Shown one piece after another: positions 8,562 to 18,551 of a stretch of DNA of 64,000 nt. Both the position numbers and the translations under genes were made by a program. A model generated the notes under the pieces. The model was not told the origin of the DNA, did no database searches, and saw nothing but the letters and a program-made list of their open reading frames with translations. The stretch's first letter is position 1. Every line of letters starts with the position of its first letter. The stretch comes from an uncultured Porphyromonadaceae bacterium (lineage in GTDB: Bacteria; Bacteroidota; Bacteroidia; Bacteroidales; Muribaculaceae): NCBI GenBank assembly GCA_947175205.1, contig CAMWLS010000004.1:1-64000 (forward strand), in the 5' to 3' direction.

Positions 8562-9584
8562 ATGAAACTATTTGAAAAAATGACGGCAAATGCCGCCGCT
8601 CATCCCCAGAGAATAGTTCTTCCCGAAGGGACGGAGCCTCGTACTCTGACTGCAGCTGACCGCATCCTGGCGGAGGAACTTGCTCAAATAATTCTTATTG
8701 GTGATCCCGCTGAGATTCAGTCCATGGCTAAAGAGCTCAAGCTTGAAAATATCTCCAAGGCCACCGTGGTGAATCCCGCTGATGAAAAGGTTATAGACCG
8801 CTATGCACCGCTGTTCTTTGAACTCCGTAAAAAGAAAGGCATCACCATGGAACAAGCGCGTCTCACCACTTCCAACCCCCTCTATCTGGGTTGCCTGATG
8901 GTAAAGGCCGGTGATGCTGACGGTCAGGTGGCAGGAGCCATGAACACCACCGGTAACGTCCTCCGGGCTGCCTTTCAGGTAATTAAGACGCTCCCAGGCA
9001 TCAGTGTGGTTTCAGGAGCATTCCTGATGCTGCTGCCTGATAATTCACCCTTCGGAACAGACGGAATTCTTGTCTTTGCTGACTGTGCCGTGGTTCCTGA
9101 TCCCACTGCTGAGGAGCTGGCTCAGATAGCCATCAGCGCTGCACAGACAGCACGCGATATTGCCGGCATTGAGCCCCGTGTTGCGCTGCTCAGCTTCAGC
9201 ACTAAAGGCTCAGCTTCGCATCCCAGAGTGGATAAGGTGATTGAGGCTCTGAATATAGCCCAGTCCATGGACCCCACGCTCATCATTGACGGTGAGCTTC
9301 AGGCTGATGCTGCCATTGTGCCGTCAGTGGCCCAGACAAAGGCTCCCAACAGTCCCCTGAGCGGACGCGCAAATGTCCTTGTGTTCCCCTCTCTTGAAGT
9401 TGGCAATATAGCTTATAAGCTTGTTCAGCGTCTGGCAGGTGTTCAGGCGGTGGGCCCGGTGCTTCAGGGTCTGGCCGCTCCCGTAAATGACCTGTCACGC
9501 GGTGCGTTCCCGGAAGATATCTACAAAACCATTATTATGACCTGCAATCAGGCCATAGGACTTAAGAATAATACAGCAAAATGA
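8562..9584 (+). CDS. pta: Phosphate acetyltransferase
   Basis: 340 aa; RIVLPEGTEPRTLTAA, NVLVFPSLEVGNIAYKLVQRLAG; overlaps ackA. Confidence 0.96.
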   Translation: MKLFEKMTANAAAHPQRIVLPEGTEPRTLTAADRILAEELAQIILIGDPAEIQSMAKELKLENISKATVVNPADEKVIDRYAPLFFELRKKKGITMEQARLTTSNPLYLGCLMVKAGDADGQVAGAMNTTGNVLRAAFQVIKTLPGISVVSGAFLMLLPDNSPFGTDGILVFADCAVVPDPTAEELAQIAISAAQTARDIAGIEPRVALLSFSTKGSASHPRVDKVIEALNIAQSMDPTLIIDGELQADAAIVPSVAQTKAPNSPLSGRANVLVFPSLEVGNIAYKLVQRLAGVQAVGPVLQGLAAPVNDLSRGAFPEDIYKTIIMTCNQAIGLKNNTAK

Positions 9585-10783
9585 AAATTTTAGTCTTGAA
9601 CTCAGGCAGCAGTTCTGTCAAGTATAAACTCATTGATACAGACGGTGAGAAAACCCTCGCTGAAGGTGGCGTAGAAAAGATAGGCCTCCCTGACGGTTTC
9701 CTCAAATATAAGAAAGCTGACGGCAGCAAGGCCATCCTTGAGCTGGGTAAGACAGATCACAAGGGTGCTATTGAGGCCATTCTCAGAATACTCACTGATT
9801 CTGTGGAAGGTTGCATAAGCAGTTATGCAGAAATTGACGCTGTGGGTCACCGTCTGGTACATGGCGGAGACAAGTTTGCCTCATCAGTGCTCATCACTGA
9901 TAAGGTAAAGGAAATGGTGCGCCAGTGCTATCCTCTTGCTCCCCTGCATAATCCCGCCAATATGACCGGAGTTGAAGCCATGGAGGCCCTCCTGCCCGGT
10001 GTTCCGCAGGTGGGAGTGTTTGATACCGCATTCCACCAGACCATGCCCGCAAAAGCATACATGTACGCCCTTCCTTACCGCTTCTATAAGGAGGACGGTG
10101 TGCGCCGCTACGGTTTCCATGGAACCAGCCACAGATATGTTTCACAGCGCGTGTGTGAGATTCTTGGTGTTGACATTGCCTCTCAGCGCATCATAACTTG
10201 TCACGTAGGTAACGGCGGTTCTATTGCTGCCGTGGCTTATGGCAAGAGCATTGACACCTCCATGGGAATGACACCCACTGAAGGCCTAATGATGGGTACC
10301 CGCTGCGGAGACGTAGACCCGGGCGTGCTTACATATCTCATGGAAAAGCACGGCATGAGCGCACAAGACGTGCAGAATATGATTAATAAGGAAAGCGGTG
10401 TGGCCGGAGTCAGTGAGATATCAAGTGATATGCGTGAGATTGAGGCCGCTGTTAAAAACGGTGACCCAAGAGCCACACTCGCTCTGGACATGTATGAGCT
10501 CCGTATTCTCAAATATATAGGCGCATACGCCGCAGAGATGGGCGGTGTGGACATAATAGTATTCACCGGTGGCGTTGGTGAAAACCAGACCGGAGTCCGC
10601 GAGAATGTTTGCAAGCCACTCGGCTTCATGGGCGTGGAAATAGATAATGAACTCAATGCCCGCACACGTGGAACTGAGACTGTTATTTCCACTCCTGAAT
10701 CAAAGGTGAAGGTAGTGGTGGTTCCCACTGATGAGGAAGTTATGATAGCCCGTGACACCAGAGATATTGTAAACACCCTTTAA
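9581..10783 (+). CDS. ackA: Acetate kinase
   Basis: 400 aa; MKILVLNSGSSSVKYKL, GHRLVHGG, RYGFHGTSHRYV, CHVGNGGSIAAV. Confidence 0.97.
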   Translation: MKILVLNSGSSSVKYKLIDTDGEKTLAEGGVEKIGLPDGFLKYKKADGSKAILELGKTDHKGAIEAILRILTDSVEGCISSYAEIDAVGHRLVHGGDKFASSVLITDKVKEMVRQCYPLAPLHNPANMTGVEAMEALLPGVPQVGVFDTAFHQTMPAKAYMYALPYRFYKEDGVRRYGFHGTSHRYVSQRVCEILGVDIASQRIITCHVGNGGSIAAVAYGKSIDTSMGMTPTEGLMMGTRCGDVDPGVLTYLMEKHGMSAQDVQNMINKESGVAGVSEISSDMREIEAAVKNGDPRATLALDMYELRILKYIGAYAAEMGGVDIIVFTGGVGENQTGVRENVCKPLGFMGVEIDNELNARTRGTETVISTPESKVKVVVVPTDEEVMIARDTRDIVNTL

Positions 10784-10832
10784 GAGGCTAAATTTTTTAT
10801 GTGACTGTCTCTGAGACACATAAAGCACATAA

Positions 10833-10880
10833 GGCAGCTGTCGCATGCGCGGATAATACCCCCATGCGGCAGTTGTTTTA
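10833..10880 (+). terminator. Hairpin downstream of ackA
   Basis: ggcagctgtcgcatg ... catgcggcagttgtttta. Confidence 0.6.
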
Positions 10881-10948
10881 TAATTGACACAGAGATTTTT
10901 TTGTCAGGCACGTAATATTTAAAAAATAAACCTTATATTTGTAGAAAT

Positions 10949-11251
10949 TTGGAAAAAATGGCATCAGACCTACAGCAACAACTGCAGCGCGTGGGCGGTA
11001 AAACAAGACTGATAGCTGAGAGCTATGCCCGCCTGAAAGCTGAAAACATCCAGGCAAAGGAGGAAATAGGCTCACTGCGCGCACAGGTTTTGGCTTTGCA
11101 GTCACAGCTGGACAGTCTGAAGGTTGAGAATGAGTATCTGCGTGTGGTCAGCACCATAGTGCCTGAGCGCAAGGATCTCCTCAAGACCAAGGCCATGATT
11201 TCTGAATTGGTGCGGGAAATAGACCGCTGCATCCTCGACTTGAACGAATGA
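10949..11251 (+). CDS. Small coiled-coil protein upstream of zapA
   Basis: 100 aa, heptad-rich; ATGA-type overlap with zapA; alternative start at 10958. Confidence 0.75.
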   Translation: MEKMASDLQQQLQRVGGKTRLIAESYARLKAENIQAKEEIGSLRAQVLALQSQLDSLKVENEYLRVVSTIVPERKDLLKTKAMISELVREIDRCILDLNE

Positions 11252-11574
11252 TGCCACTGATGAATAGCCAGACTCAAGATAAAGAGCAACTTAACATAAC
11301 TGTCAAGATAGCAGATACTGAGCCCATCCATTTTACCGTGGCCCGGAAGGAAGAGGTGATATACCGTAAGGCGGAATATCACGTGAATCAGCTGTGGAAG
11401 AAATGGGCCGCTTCAGGACGTCACCAGTCAGCTGATGTGCTGGCACGTGTGGCTCTGGCCTTTGCGGAACTGTATTACCGCAAGGCGGATGCTCTGGAGA
11501 AGCAGGCTTCGCTGATAGATACCCTTGAAGCAGAGCTGGACGCCATCATTGCTGAGATCCTTCCGGAAAGCTGA
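11248..11574 (+). CDS. zapA: Cell division protein ZapA
   Basis: 108 aa; ITVKIADTEPIHFTVARKEEVIYRKAEYHVNQLW; coiled-coil C-term. Confidence 0.85.
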   Translation: MMPLMNSQTQDKEQLNITVKIADTEPIHFTVARKEEVIYRKAEYHVNQLWKKWAASGRHQSADVLARVALAFAELYYRKADALEKQASLIDTLEAELDAIIAEILPES

Positions 11575-11619
11575 TTCCCGGAAGTTGCCTTGGAGAAAGG
11601 CTTATTCATATATTTTGCC

Positions 11620-11755
11620 AAGCCCTGGAGTGGGTGGGCAGGTCTGATTAACCGCACACCGTAATAGAAACTCACAACTGAAATACGCTGTCATGTCTTA
11701 CCTTGACATACAGTGGATGGAAGTTAGAGCGCCTGTCACGGGAGTGCTTTTTTTG
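11620..11755 (+). ncRNA. Candidate 6S-like (ssrS) RNA
   Basis: About 230-nt non-coding gap between zapA and rny. CAGGtCTgatTAAC can pair with GTTAGAGcgCCTG; internal hairpin tgtcatgtcttaccttgaca; 3' hairpin agcgcctgtcacgggagtgct followed by T7. The zapA-ssrS linkage is known in Proteobacteria. Confidence 0.45.
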
Positions 11756-11806
11756 TTATTGTGAAACCTGAAATTATAAATATAAAATTCTTTAAATATT
11801 CATTAC

Positions 11807-13363
11807 ATGTTATTACTTGATATTTCTATACTGGGTTTGACCCTCACGGCAGTCATCGTGGCCGCTGTGGCGGTGGCAGTCACCCTTGCCATTCTGAAAT
11901 CCATGGCTTCATCTAAGGCCAAGACCATCATTGCTGAAGCACAGCGCGAGGCGGAAGATCTCAAACGTGAGAAAGTGATGGAGGGCCGTGAGGAGGCTCT
12001 GAACATAACTTCAGAGGCTGAGAAACAAGCCAATCAGCGTCTGTCCAAGGTGCAGAGCTCAGAGGCACGCATAAAGCAGCGTGAACTCCAGCTTAACCAG
12101 CAGCAGAGTGAGAACCAGCGCACCCGCAATGAGCTGGACGCTACACGTCAGACTCTGGATTCCAAGGAGCGCGCGCTTGAGGCCCGCCATCAGGAAGTGG
12201 AGCTCCTTCACCGTGAGGCCCAGCACCAGCTGGAGCACATTTCCGGTTTATCTTCTGAAGAAGCTAAGGAGAAACTCATTCAGTCTCTTAAAGATGAAGC
12301 CAAGACTGCCGCGGCCTCTTACATCAATGATATAATGGATGATGCCAGACTGACAGCAAACAAGGAAGCCAAACGTATTGTGGTTCAGACCATTCAGCGC
12401 GTGGCCACAGAAACAGCCATTGAAAACTCTGTGACAGTTTTCCATATTGACAGTGATGAGATTAAGGGCCGTATCATAGGACGCGAAGGCCGCAATATCC
12501 GTGCCCTTGAAGCTGCCACCGGGATAGAAATCATTGTGGATGACACCCCTGAGGCCATAGTCCTCTCAGGCTTTGACCCCGTCAGACGCGAGGTGGCACG
12601 CCTGGCACTGCATCAACTTGTGGCCGACGGACGTATCCATCCCGCGCGCATTGAGGAAGTTGTGGCCAAAGTCCGTAAGCAGATTGAGGAAGAAATAATT
12701 GAAACCGGTAAGCGTACCGCCATAGACCTTGGTATTCACGGACTGCATCCTGAACTCATCCGTCTGGTGGGTAAGATGAAATACCGTTCAAGTTACGGAC
12801 AGAACCTCCTCCAGCATTCACGTGAAACAGCAAACCTCTGTGCTATAATGGCAACAGAACTTGGCCTAAATCCCAAGAAAGCACGTCGTGCCGGTTTGCT
12901 CCATGACATAGGCAAGGTCCCTGATGAAGAGCCGGAATTACCCCATGCCCTTCTTGGTATGAAGATGGCTGAGAAGTATAAGGAAAAACCGGATATCTGT
13001 AATGCCATTGGCGCTCACCATGATGAGATAGAGCAGAATTCTCTGCTTGCACCCATAGTACAGGTGTGTGATGCCATATCAGGAGCTCGCCCGGGAGCCC
13101 GCCGTGAGATAGTGGAAGCTTACATAAAGCGTCTTAATGACCTTGAACAGCTGGCCCTCTCATATCCCGGAGTTATTAAGACATATGCCATCCAGGCGGG
13201 TAGGGAACTGCGCGTTATCGTAGGCGCGGATAAGATTGATGATGCTGAGGCTGAAAAGTTAAGCTCAGAAATAGCACGCCGTATTCAGGATGAAATGACT
13301 TATCCCGGTCAGGTAAAGATTACCGTTATCCGCGAAACCAGATCAGTTAGCTTTGCAAAGTAA
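11807..13363 (+). CDS. rny: Ribonuclease Y
   Basis: 518 aa; N-term TM, coiled coil, [40 protein letters not shown]. Confidence 0.97.
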   Translation: MLLLDISILGLTLTAVIVAAVAVAVTLAILKSMASSKAKTIIAEAQREAEDLKREKVMEGREEALNITSEAEKQANQRLSKVQSSEARIKQRELQLNQQQSENQRTRNELDATRQTLDSKERALEARHQEVELLHREAQHQLEHISGLSSEEAKEKLIQSLKDEAKTAAASYINDIMDDARLTANKEAKRIVVQTIQRVATETAIENSVTVFHIDSDEIKGRIIGREGRNIRALEAATGIEIIVDDTPEAIVLSGFDPVRREVARLALHQLVADGRIHPARIEEVVAKVRKQIEEEIIETGKRTAIDLGIHGLHPELIRLVGKMKYRSSYGQNLLQHSRETANLCAIMATELGLNPKKARRAGLLHDIGKVPDEEPELPHALLGMKMAEKYKEKPDICNAIGAHHDEIEQNSLLAPIVQVCDAISGARPGARREIVEAYIKRLNDLEQLALSYPGVIKTYAIQAGRELRVIVGADKIDDAEAEKLSSEIARRIQDEMTYPGQVKITVIRETRSVSFAK

Positions 13364-13365
13364 GC

Positions 13366-14724
13366 ATGTCACAGGAAGTAAATCCAGATAATAACTTCAG
13401 TTCAAGGGAACTGATTCCAAGAGACGTTGTCCCTGAAAATGAAGTTAATGCTCCCTCTGAGGAAAATACGGCAGGGGGTGACCGGAGCGCCTGTTCATGC
13501 ACATGTAAAGGACGCACACTCTCAAGAGGAAAACTCCACTGCACCAACTGGCTGGCTGATGTGCCTGGCGCCTTCGCTGATTCAGAAATGGTGGAAGTGA
13601 TGTTCAAGAATACCCGTAAGGGCTATTATAAGAACTCGCAGAACATCCCCCTTGAGATAGGTGATATGGTTGCCGTGGAGGCCGCTCCGGGTCATGATAT
13701 AGGTGAGGTTACGCTTGTGGGGAAGCTGGTAGAGCAGCGCATGCGTAGGCTTAACCCCAAGGCTCTGGCAGAGGTCAAGCGTATCTTCCGTAAGGTACGT
13801 CCCGCTGATATGGAGAAATATCACGAGGCCCGCGCCCGTGAAAATGACACCATGATTCGCGCCCGCAAGATTGCTGAGGAACTAAATCTTAACATGAAGA
13901 TTGGCGATGTTGAATATCAGGGCGACGGAAACAAGGCCATTTTCTACTACATTGCTGATGAACGCGTTGATTTCAGGCAGCTGATAAAAGTCCTTGCAGA
14001 GACCTTCAAGGTGCGCATAGAGATGAAACAGATTGGCGCACGTCAGGAAGCCGGACGCATTGGTGGTATAGGTCCTTGCGGCCGCCCTCTGTGCTGCGCC
14101 TCCTGGATGACGAACTTCGTATCTGTGGCTACCAGCGCCGCGCGTTATCAGGACCTCTCACTTAATCCGCAGAAATTGGCCGGGCAGTGTGCCAAGCTCA
14201 AGTGCTGCCTGAATTTTGAAGTGGATGCTTATATGGAAAGCGTTAAAAGGCTTCCTGAAAAAAACATACGGCTTGAAACAGCTGATAATACATATTTCCA
14301 TTTCAAAACTGATGTCTTCAAGCGTGAGATTACGTATTCCACTGATAAGAACGTAGCCGCTAACCTGGTTACTATCTCTGCTGAACGCGCCTTTGAAGTC
14401 ATTCAGCTTAATAAGGCGGGAGAGAAGCCTCTGAAGCTTGAACCGGACGGGCATGAGAAGCCTGTGGAAAAGAAAGCGTTCGGTGATATTCTTGGTCAGG
14501 ATGATCTTACACGTTTTGATAAAAAGAAACGCTCCAAGAAAAAGAAACAGCGCCAGAAAGAGGAAGCTCCCTCAGATGAAAAGAGAAAAGAAAAGCCGGC
14601 TCATAATGTAGGGAAGGACGGAGAGAAAACCAGGCAGCGAAACAGAAATCGTCATCGGAATGGCGCTTCTCCAAATGCTAATACAGCAGATAATGAACAC
14701 AGCATCAGAGAAAAAGAGCAGTAA
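13366..14724 (+). CDS. ricT: PSP1/RicT (YaaT)-type protein
   Basis: 452 aa; ARQEAGRIGGIGPCGRPLCCASWMTNF, LAGQCAKLKCCLNFE; basic C-terminal tail. Confidence 0.88.
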   Translation: MSQEVNPDNNFSSRELIPRDVVPENEVNAPSEENTAGGDRSACSCTCKGRTLSRGKLHCTNWLADVPGAFADSEMVEVMFKNTRKGYYKNSQNIPLEIGDMVAVEAAPGHDIGEVTLVGKLVEQRMRRLNPKALAEVKRIFRKVRPADMEKYHEARARENDTMIRARKIAEELNLNMKIGDVEYQGDGNKAIFYYIADERVDFRQLIKVLAETFKVRIEMKQIGARQEAGRIGGIGPCGRPLCCASWMTNFVSVATSAARYQDLSLNPQKLAGQCAKLKCCLNFEVDAYMESVKRLPEKNIRLETADNTYFHFKTDVFKREITYSTDKNVAANLVTISAERAFEVIQLNKAGEKPLKLEPDGHEKPVEKKAFGDILGQDDLTRFDKKKRSKKKKQRQKEEAPSDEKRKEKPAHNVGKDGEKTRQRNRNRHRNGASPNANTADNEHSIREKEQ

Positions 14725-15208
14725 ACTTAAATCATATTGGCCTTTACTGGCCGTGATGGGAGTGCTTGCGCTCTCATCCTGCTCCCTGCGGCATAATGAT
14801 TATAGCGAATACTGTACCTTTGATAATAACGCCTGGGCGTATGATTCTGTCCTTACCTTCACTCCGGAGCTTAAGGATGATAGCGCACGGGGGTCGTTGG
14901 AGATTGCACTGCGGCATACTAATGCTTACCCGTATAGTAACATCTTCCTTGAGATTTCCTATCCCGTTGAATGTAGTCCGGACTCTGTATGTGTTAAATA
15001 TGATACCATAGAGGTGGAGCTCAGTGATGTTTACGGTAAATGGTATGGGAAGGGCTCGCGTCTGAGTTATCAGTTGCGTAAGCCGCTGGCCTCCGGCGTG
15101 ACTTTATATAATAAAAAGCCGGTGCAGGTGCGTCATCTTATGCGGGCTGACACCTTAAGGGAAATTGAACAGGTAGGATTGTTTTTTACTGAATATGGCA
15201 GACCCTAA
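14693..15208 (+). CDS. gldH: Gliding motility lipoprotein GldH-like
   Basis: Lipobox LALSSCS, YSNIFLEISYP, VYGKWYGKGSRLSYQLRKPL; start taken at MNTASEK, 33 nt into the ORF. Confidence 0.8.
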   Translation: MNTASEKKSSKLKSYWPLLAVMGVLALSSCSLRHNDYSEYCTFDNNAWAYDSVLTFTPELKDDSARGSLEIALRHTNAYPYSNIFLEISYPVECSPDSVCVKYDTIEVELSDVYGKWYGKGSRLSYQLRKPLASGVTLYNKKPVQVRHLMRADTLREIEQVGLFFTEYGRP

Positions 15209-15827
15209 AATTGACAGCATAATATTTGATATGGACGGAACCCTGTGGGATGCCGTTGACTCTTATGCCGCTGTGTGGAACAGGACCCTTGAAGAATGTG
15301 GTACAGACCGGCATGTCACACGTGAGGAGCTTCTGACACTAATGGGGAAACCGCTCCCGGTTATAAGCAGCGTTCTTCTGCCGGAAGGTATTGGAGTCAG
15401 TACAGAGGAATTTTACAGATTACTTACCGGATTTGAACTGGAAATGATACCGGTCATTGGAGGTAAACTTTATCCTCAGGTAGAGTCCACGCTGCAGTAT
15501 CTCAGCAAGAAATACCGTCTTTTTATGGCCAGCAACTGCGGCATAAACGGCCTGGATAATTTTCTGGCTTATACAGGTCTAACGCACTTTTTCCGGGATA
15601 CCATCACTTATGACCACACAGGTAAAGGGAAAGATTACAACATCACTCTCTTAGCCTCACGCCACGCACTGCGCCATCCTGTTTACGTGGGTGACACAGA
15701 GGGAGATTCCAGGGCCTCTGCGGCAGCCGGTGTCCCTTTTGTGTGGGCAAGATATGGCTTTGGTGAAAACGTTTCACGTGCTGATTATGTTATAGATAAG
15801 TTCTCTGATCTTGAAAAATTATTCTAA
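15195..15827 (+). CDS. HAD-family hydrolase (phosphoglycolate phosphatase-like)
   Basis: 210 aa; DSIIFDMDGTLWDAVDSYAAVW; VYVGDTEGDSRASAAAGVPFVW. Confidence 0.9.
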   Translation: MADPKIDSIIFDMDGTLWDAVDSYAAVWNRTLEECGTDRHVTREELLTLMGKPLPVISSVLLPEGIGVSTEEFYRLLTGFELEMIPVIGGKLYPQVESTLQYLSKKYRLFMASNCGINGLDNFLAYTGLTHFFRDTITYDHTGKGKDYNITLLASRHALRHPVYVGDTEGDSRASAAAGVPFVWARYGFGENVSRADYVIDKFSDLEKLF

Positions 15828-15832
15828 AAAAC

Positions 15833-17041
15833 ATGTGTAAAAAAGATACTGAGTTGCAGTTGCAACTGTTGGATAAAGAGGAACTTGGAAAACGTCTGAG
15901 CCGTATTAAAGCGGCCATGGAAGCCTGCGGACTGGATAGTATTCTTATTTCTGATAACGCAAATAAGTTTTATATCACAGGACGCGTGTTTAGCGGTTTC
16001 ATATACTATAATATTGCTGATCAGTGGCCTGTATATGCCGTAAAAAGGCCCACAGTGCTTCATGATAATCGCATGTGCACCATAAAGAAGCCTGAGAATC
16101 TGGCAGAGATACTTTATGACAGCACCCTGTGTAATGCCCCCACCAGGCTTGGTATGGAACTGAATTTATGCCCTTATTCACAGGTTCTGCGTATAGAAAA
16201 AGCATTGCCTGAAGTAACGGTGAAGGATGCTTCCGCTGTGATGCGTCAGGCACGTTCAGTGAAGACACCCCTGCAGGTGGTGCTCATGAAAGAGAGTGAG
16301 GAACGCATGACGCGTGTATATAAGGAAATCCCCGGACTGTACCGCCCCGGCATGTCTGACATAGAGCTTCAGATAGAAATAGAAAGAGCGCTCCGTCTGG
16401 AGGGTTGCCTGGGTCAGTTCCGTATCAGTGGTGATGAGATGGAGCTGTTCATGGGAAGCCTGCTGGTGGGTGAGAACAGTGATACTCCTTCACCTTATGA
16501 CTTTGCCATGGGTGGCGCGGGCATGCATCCGTCACTGCCCGTGGGAGCCGACGGCACACTTATCCGCCCCAATCAACCCGTAATGGTGGACATGAACGGA
16601 AACTTCAACGGTTACATGGTGGACATGACCCGCTGCTATGCTGACGGTGAGGTGCCTCAGACGGTTCTCAGTGCGCACCGTCTTTCATGTAAGATAGTTG
16701 CTGAGCTTACAGCCATGGCACGTCCCGGTGTAGAGGCAAAAGCTTTATATGAGCGGGCTTATGCAATGGCTGTTCAGGCCGGGCTTGAATCATATTTCAT
16801 GGGGCACAGGCAGCACGCCGGTTTTGTTGGCCATGGAATAGGTATAGAAGTGAATGAAGCGCCTGTCCTGGCTCCCCGCTCCCGGGATATACTTGAGGCC
16901 GGGAATACCATTGCCTTAGAACCCAAATTCGTACTCCCTGGACACGGTGCCGTGGGTATTGAGAACACCATTCTTGTAAAGGAGAGTGGACAGGCTGAAA
17001 CACTCACCACTTGTCCGGAAGATATTATACCTCTGAGTTAA
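15833..17041 (+). CDS. M24-family Xaa-Pro peptidase
   Basis: 402 aa; VMVDMNGNFNGYMVDMTR, HRQHAGFVGHGIGIEVNEAPVL, GNTIALEPKFVLPGHGAVGIENTILV. Confidence 0.9.
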   Translation: MCKKDTELQLQLLDKEELGKRLSRIKAAMEACGLDSILISDNANKFYITGRVFSGFIYYNIADQWPVYAVKRPTVLHDNRMCTIKKPENLAEILYDSTLCNAPTRLGMELNLCPYSQVLRIEKALPEVTVKDASAVMRQARSVKTPLQVVLMKESEERMTRVYKEIPGLYRPGMSDIELQIEIERALRLEGCLGQFRISGDEMELFMGSLLVGENSDTPSPYDFAMGGAGMHPSLPVGADGTLIRPNQPVMVDMNGNFNGYMVDMTRCYADGEVPQTVLSAHRLSCKIVAELTAMARPGVEAKALYERAYAMAVQAGLESYFMGHRQHAGFVGHGIGIEVNEAPVLAPRSRDILEAGNTIALEPKFVLPGHGAVGIENTILVKESGQAETLTTCPEDIIPLS

Positions 17042-17045
17042 ACTT

Positions 17046-18488
17046 ATGCAGTCTGATAATAAAAATTTCTCGCATCTGCTGTCTGACCCAATCTTCCGTA
17101 AGGTTGGCTCTGTGGCTGATTCATTGGAAATGCACTGCTATGTGGTGGGTGGTTATGTGCGTGACCTAATGTTGGGCTTGCAGAGTAAAGACATTGACTT
17201 TGTTACAGTAGGTTCCGGCATAGAACTTGCCGCTCAGGTTGCAAAGGCTTTAGGAAAAAACACCCATACCGCCTTTTATAAGAATTACGGTACGGCACAG
17301 GTACGCAAAGGCGCTCTTGAACTTGAGTTTGTGGGTGCCCGAAAAGAGTCATACAGGCGCGAGAGCCGTAACCCCATTGTTGAAGACGGCACTCTTGAGG
17401 AGGATATAGCCCGCAGAGATTTCACCATTAACGCCATGGCTCTGAGTGTTAATGAAAAGGACTTCGGGACGCTTGTGGACAACTTTCATGGAATGGAAGA
17501 CCTTGAGGCACGTATTATCCGCACACCCCTTGACCCTGACATCACATTCTCTGATGATCCTCTGCGCATGATGCGTGCTGTCAGGTTTGCGGCAAAACTC
17601 CAGTTTGAATTATACCCGGAGACTTTTGAGGCCATTAAACGTAATGCTGACCGTATAAGCATAATCTCCGTGGAAAGAATAACCACGGAACTTGTGAAGA
17701 TTATCCGCTCTCCCAAGCCCTCCGTAGGCTTCATTCTTATGCATCAGACAGGGCTTCTGAAGCATATCTTGCCTGAGGTGGAGGCTCTCCGTGGCGTGGA
17801 GGTGATTAACGGCCGCGGTCACAAGGACAACTTTTATCACACCATGCAGGTTCTTGACAGCGTGGCGGAGCGCTCTGACAATGAACTTCTGCGCTGGGCG
17901 GCACTTTTCCATGACATAGCAAAACCGGTCACCAAACGCTTTGAGCCGGGAGTGGGCTGGACATTCTATAATCACAATATTGTGGGAAGCAACATGCTTC
18001 CACGTATCTTCCAGAGACTCAAGTTGCCGCTGGGGCAGGAACTAAAGTACGTCAGAAAGCTTGTGGAACTGCACATGCGCCCCATAGCGCTGGTTGAAGA
18101 TGAGGTTACAGACAGTGCCGTGCGCCGTCTGATGAATTATGCTGAGGAAGCTCTGGATGACCTCATGATACTGGCCCGCGCAGATATAACCAGTAAAAAT
18201 CAGGAGAGGAAGCAGAGATTCCTGGACAACTTTGACCTTGTTGAAGAAAAATTTGTCCACATCCGTCAGGTTGACGCTGAACTGGCTTACCGTAATCCCA
18301 TAGACGGAAATGAGATTATGCACATCTTCGGCCTTAAAACCGGACCACTGGTAGGATACTTTACCGGCAACCTCAAACAGGCCATCAAAGACTGCCTCAT
18401 AGAAAACACCCGTGAGGCATCCCTTGAATACCTCTACAAACTCGCCCGCGATAAAAACATCCCCATCATAAACAAACCCCAAGACTAA
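17046..18488 (+). CDS. cca: CCA tRNA nucleotidyltransferase / HD domain
   Basis: 480 aa; CYVVGGYVRDLMLGLQSKDIDFV, RRDFTINAMAL, DDPLRMMRAVRFAA, HD: WAALFHDIAKPVTK. Confidence 0.92.
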   Translation: MQSDNKNFSHLLSDPIFRKVGSVADSLEMHCYVVGGYVRDLMLGLQSKDIDFVTVGSGIELAAQVAKALGKNTHTAFYKNYGTAQVRKGALELEFVGARKESYRRESRNPIVEDGTLEEDIARRDFTINAMALSVNEKDFGTLVDNFHGMEDLEARIIRTPLDPDITFSDDPLRMMRAVRFAAKLQFELYPETFEAIKRNADRISIISVERITTELVKIIRSPKPSVGFILMHQTGLLKHILPEVEALRGVEVINGRGHKDNFYHTMQVLDSVAERSDNELLRWAALFHDIAKPVTKRFEPGVGWTFYNHNIVGSNMLPRIFQRLKLPLGQELKYVRKLVELHMRPIALVEDEVTDSAVRRLMNYAEEALDDLMILARADITSKNQERKQRFLDNFDLVEEKFVHIRQVDAELAYRNPIDGNEIMHIFGLKTGPLVGYFTGNLKQAIKDCLIENTREASLEYLYKLARDKNIPIINKPQD

Positions 18489-18551
18489 AAACCATAATTT
18501 CAACTATACAAAAATCTCCTAATTTATAGACATTCCAATATAGACTTTTAT

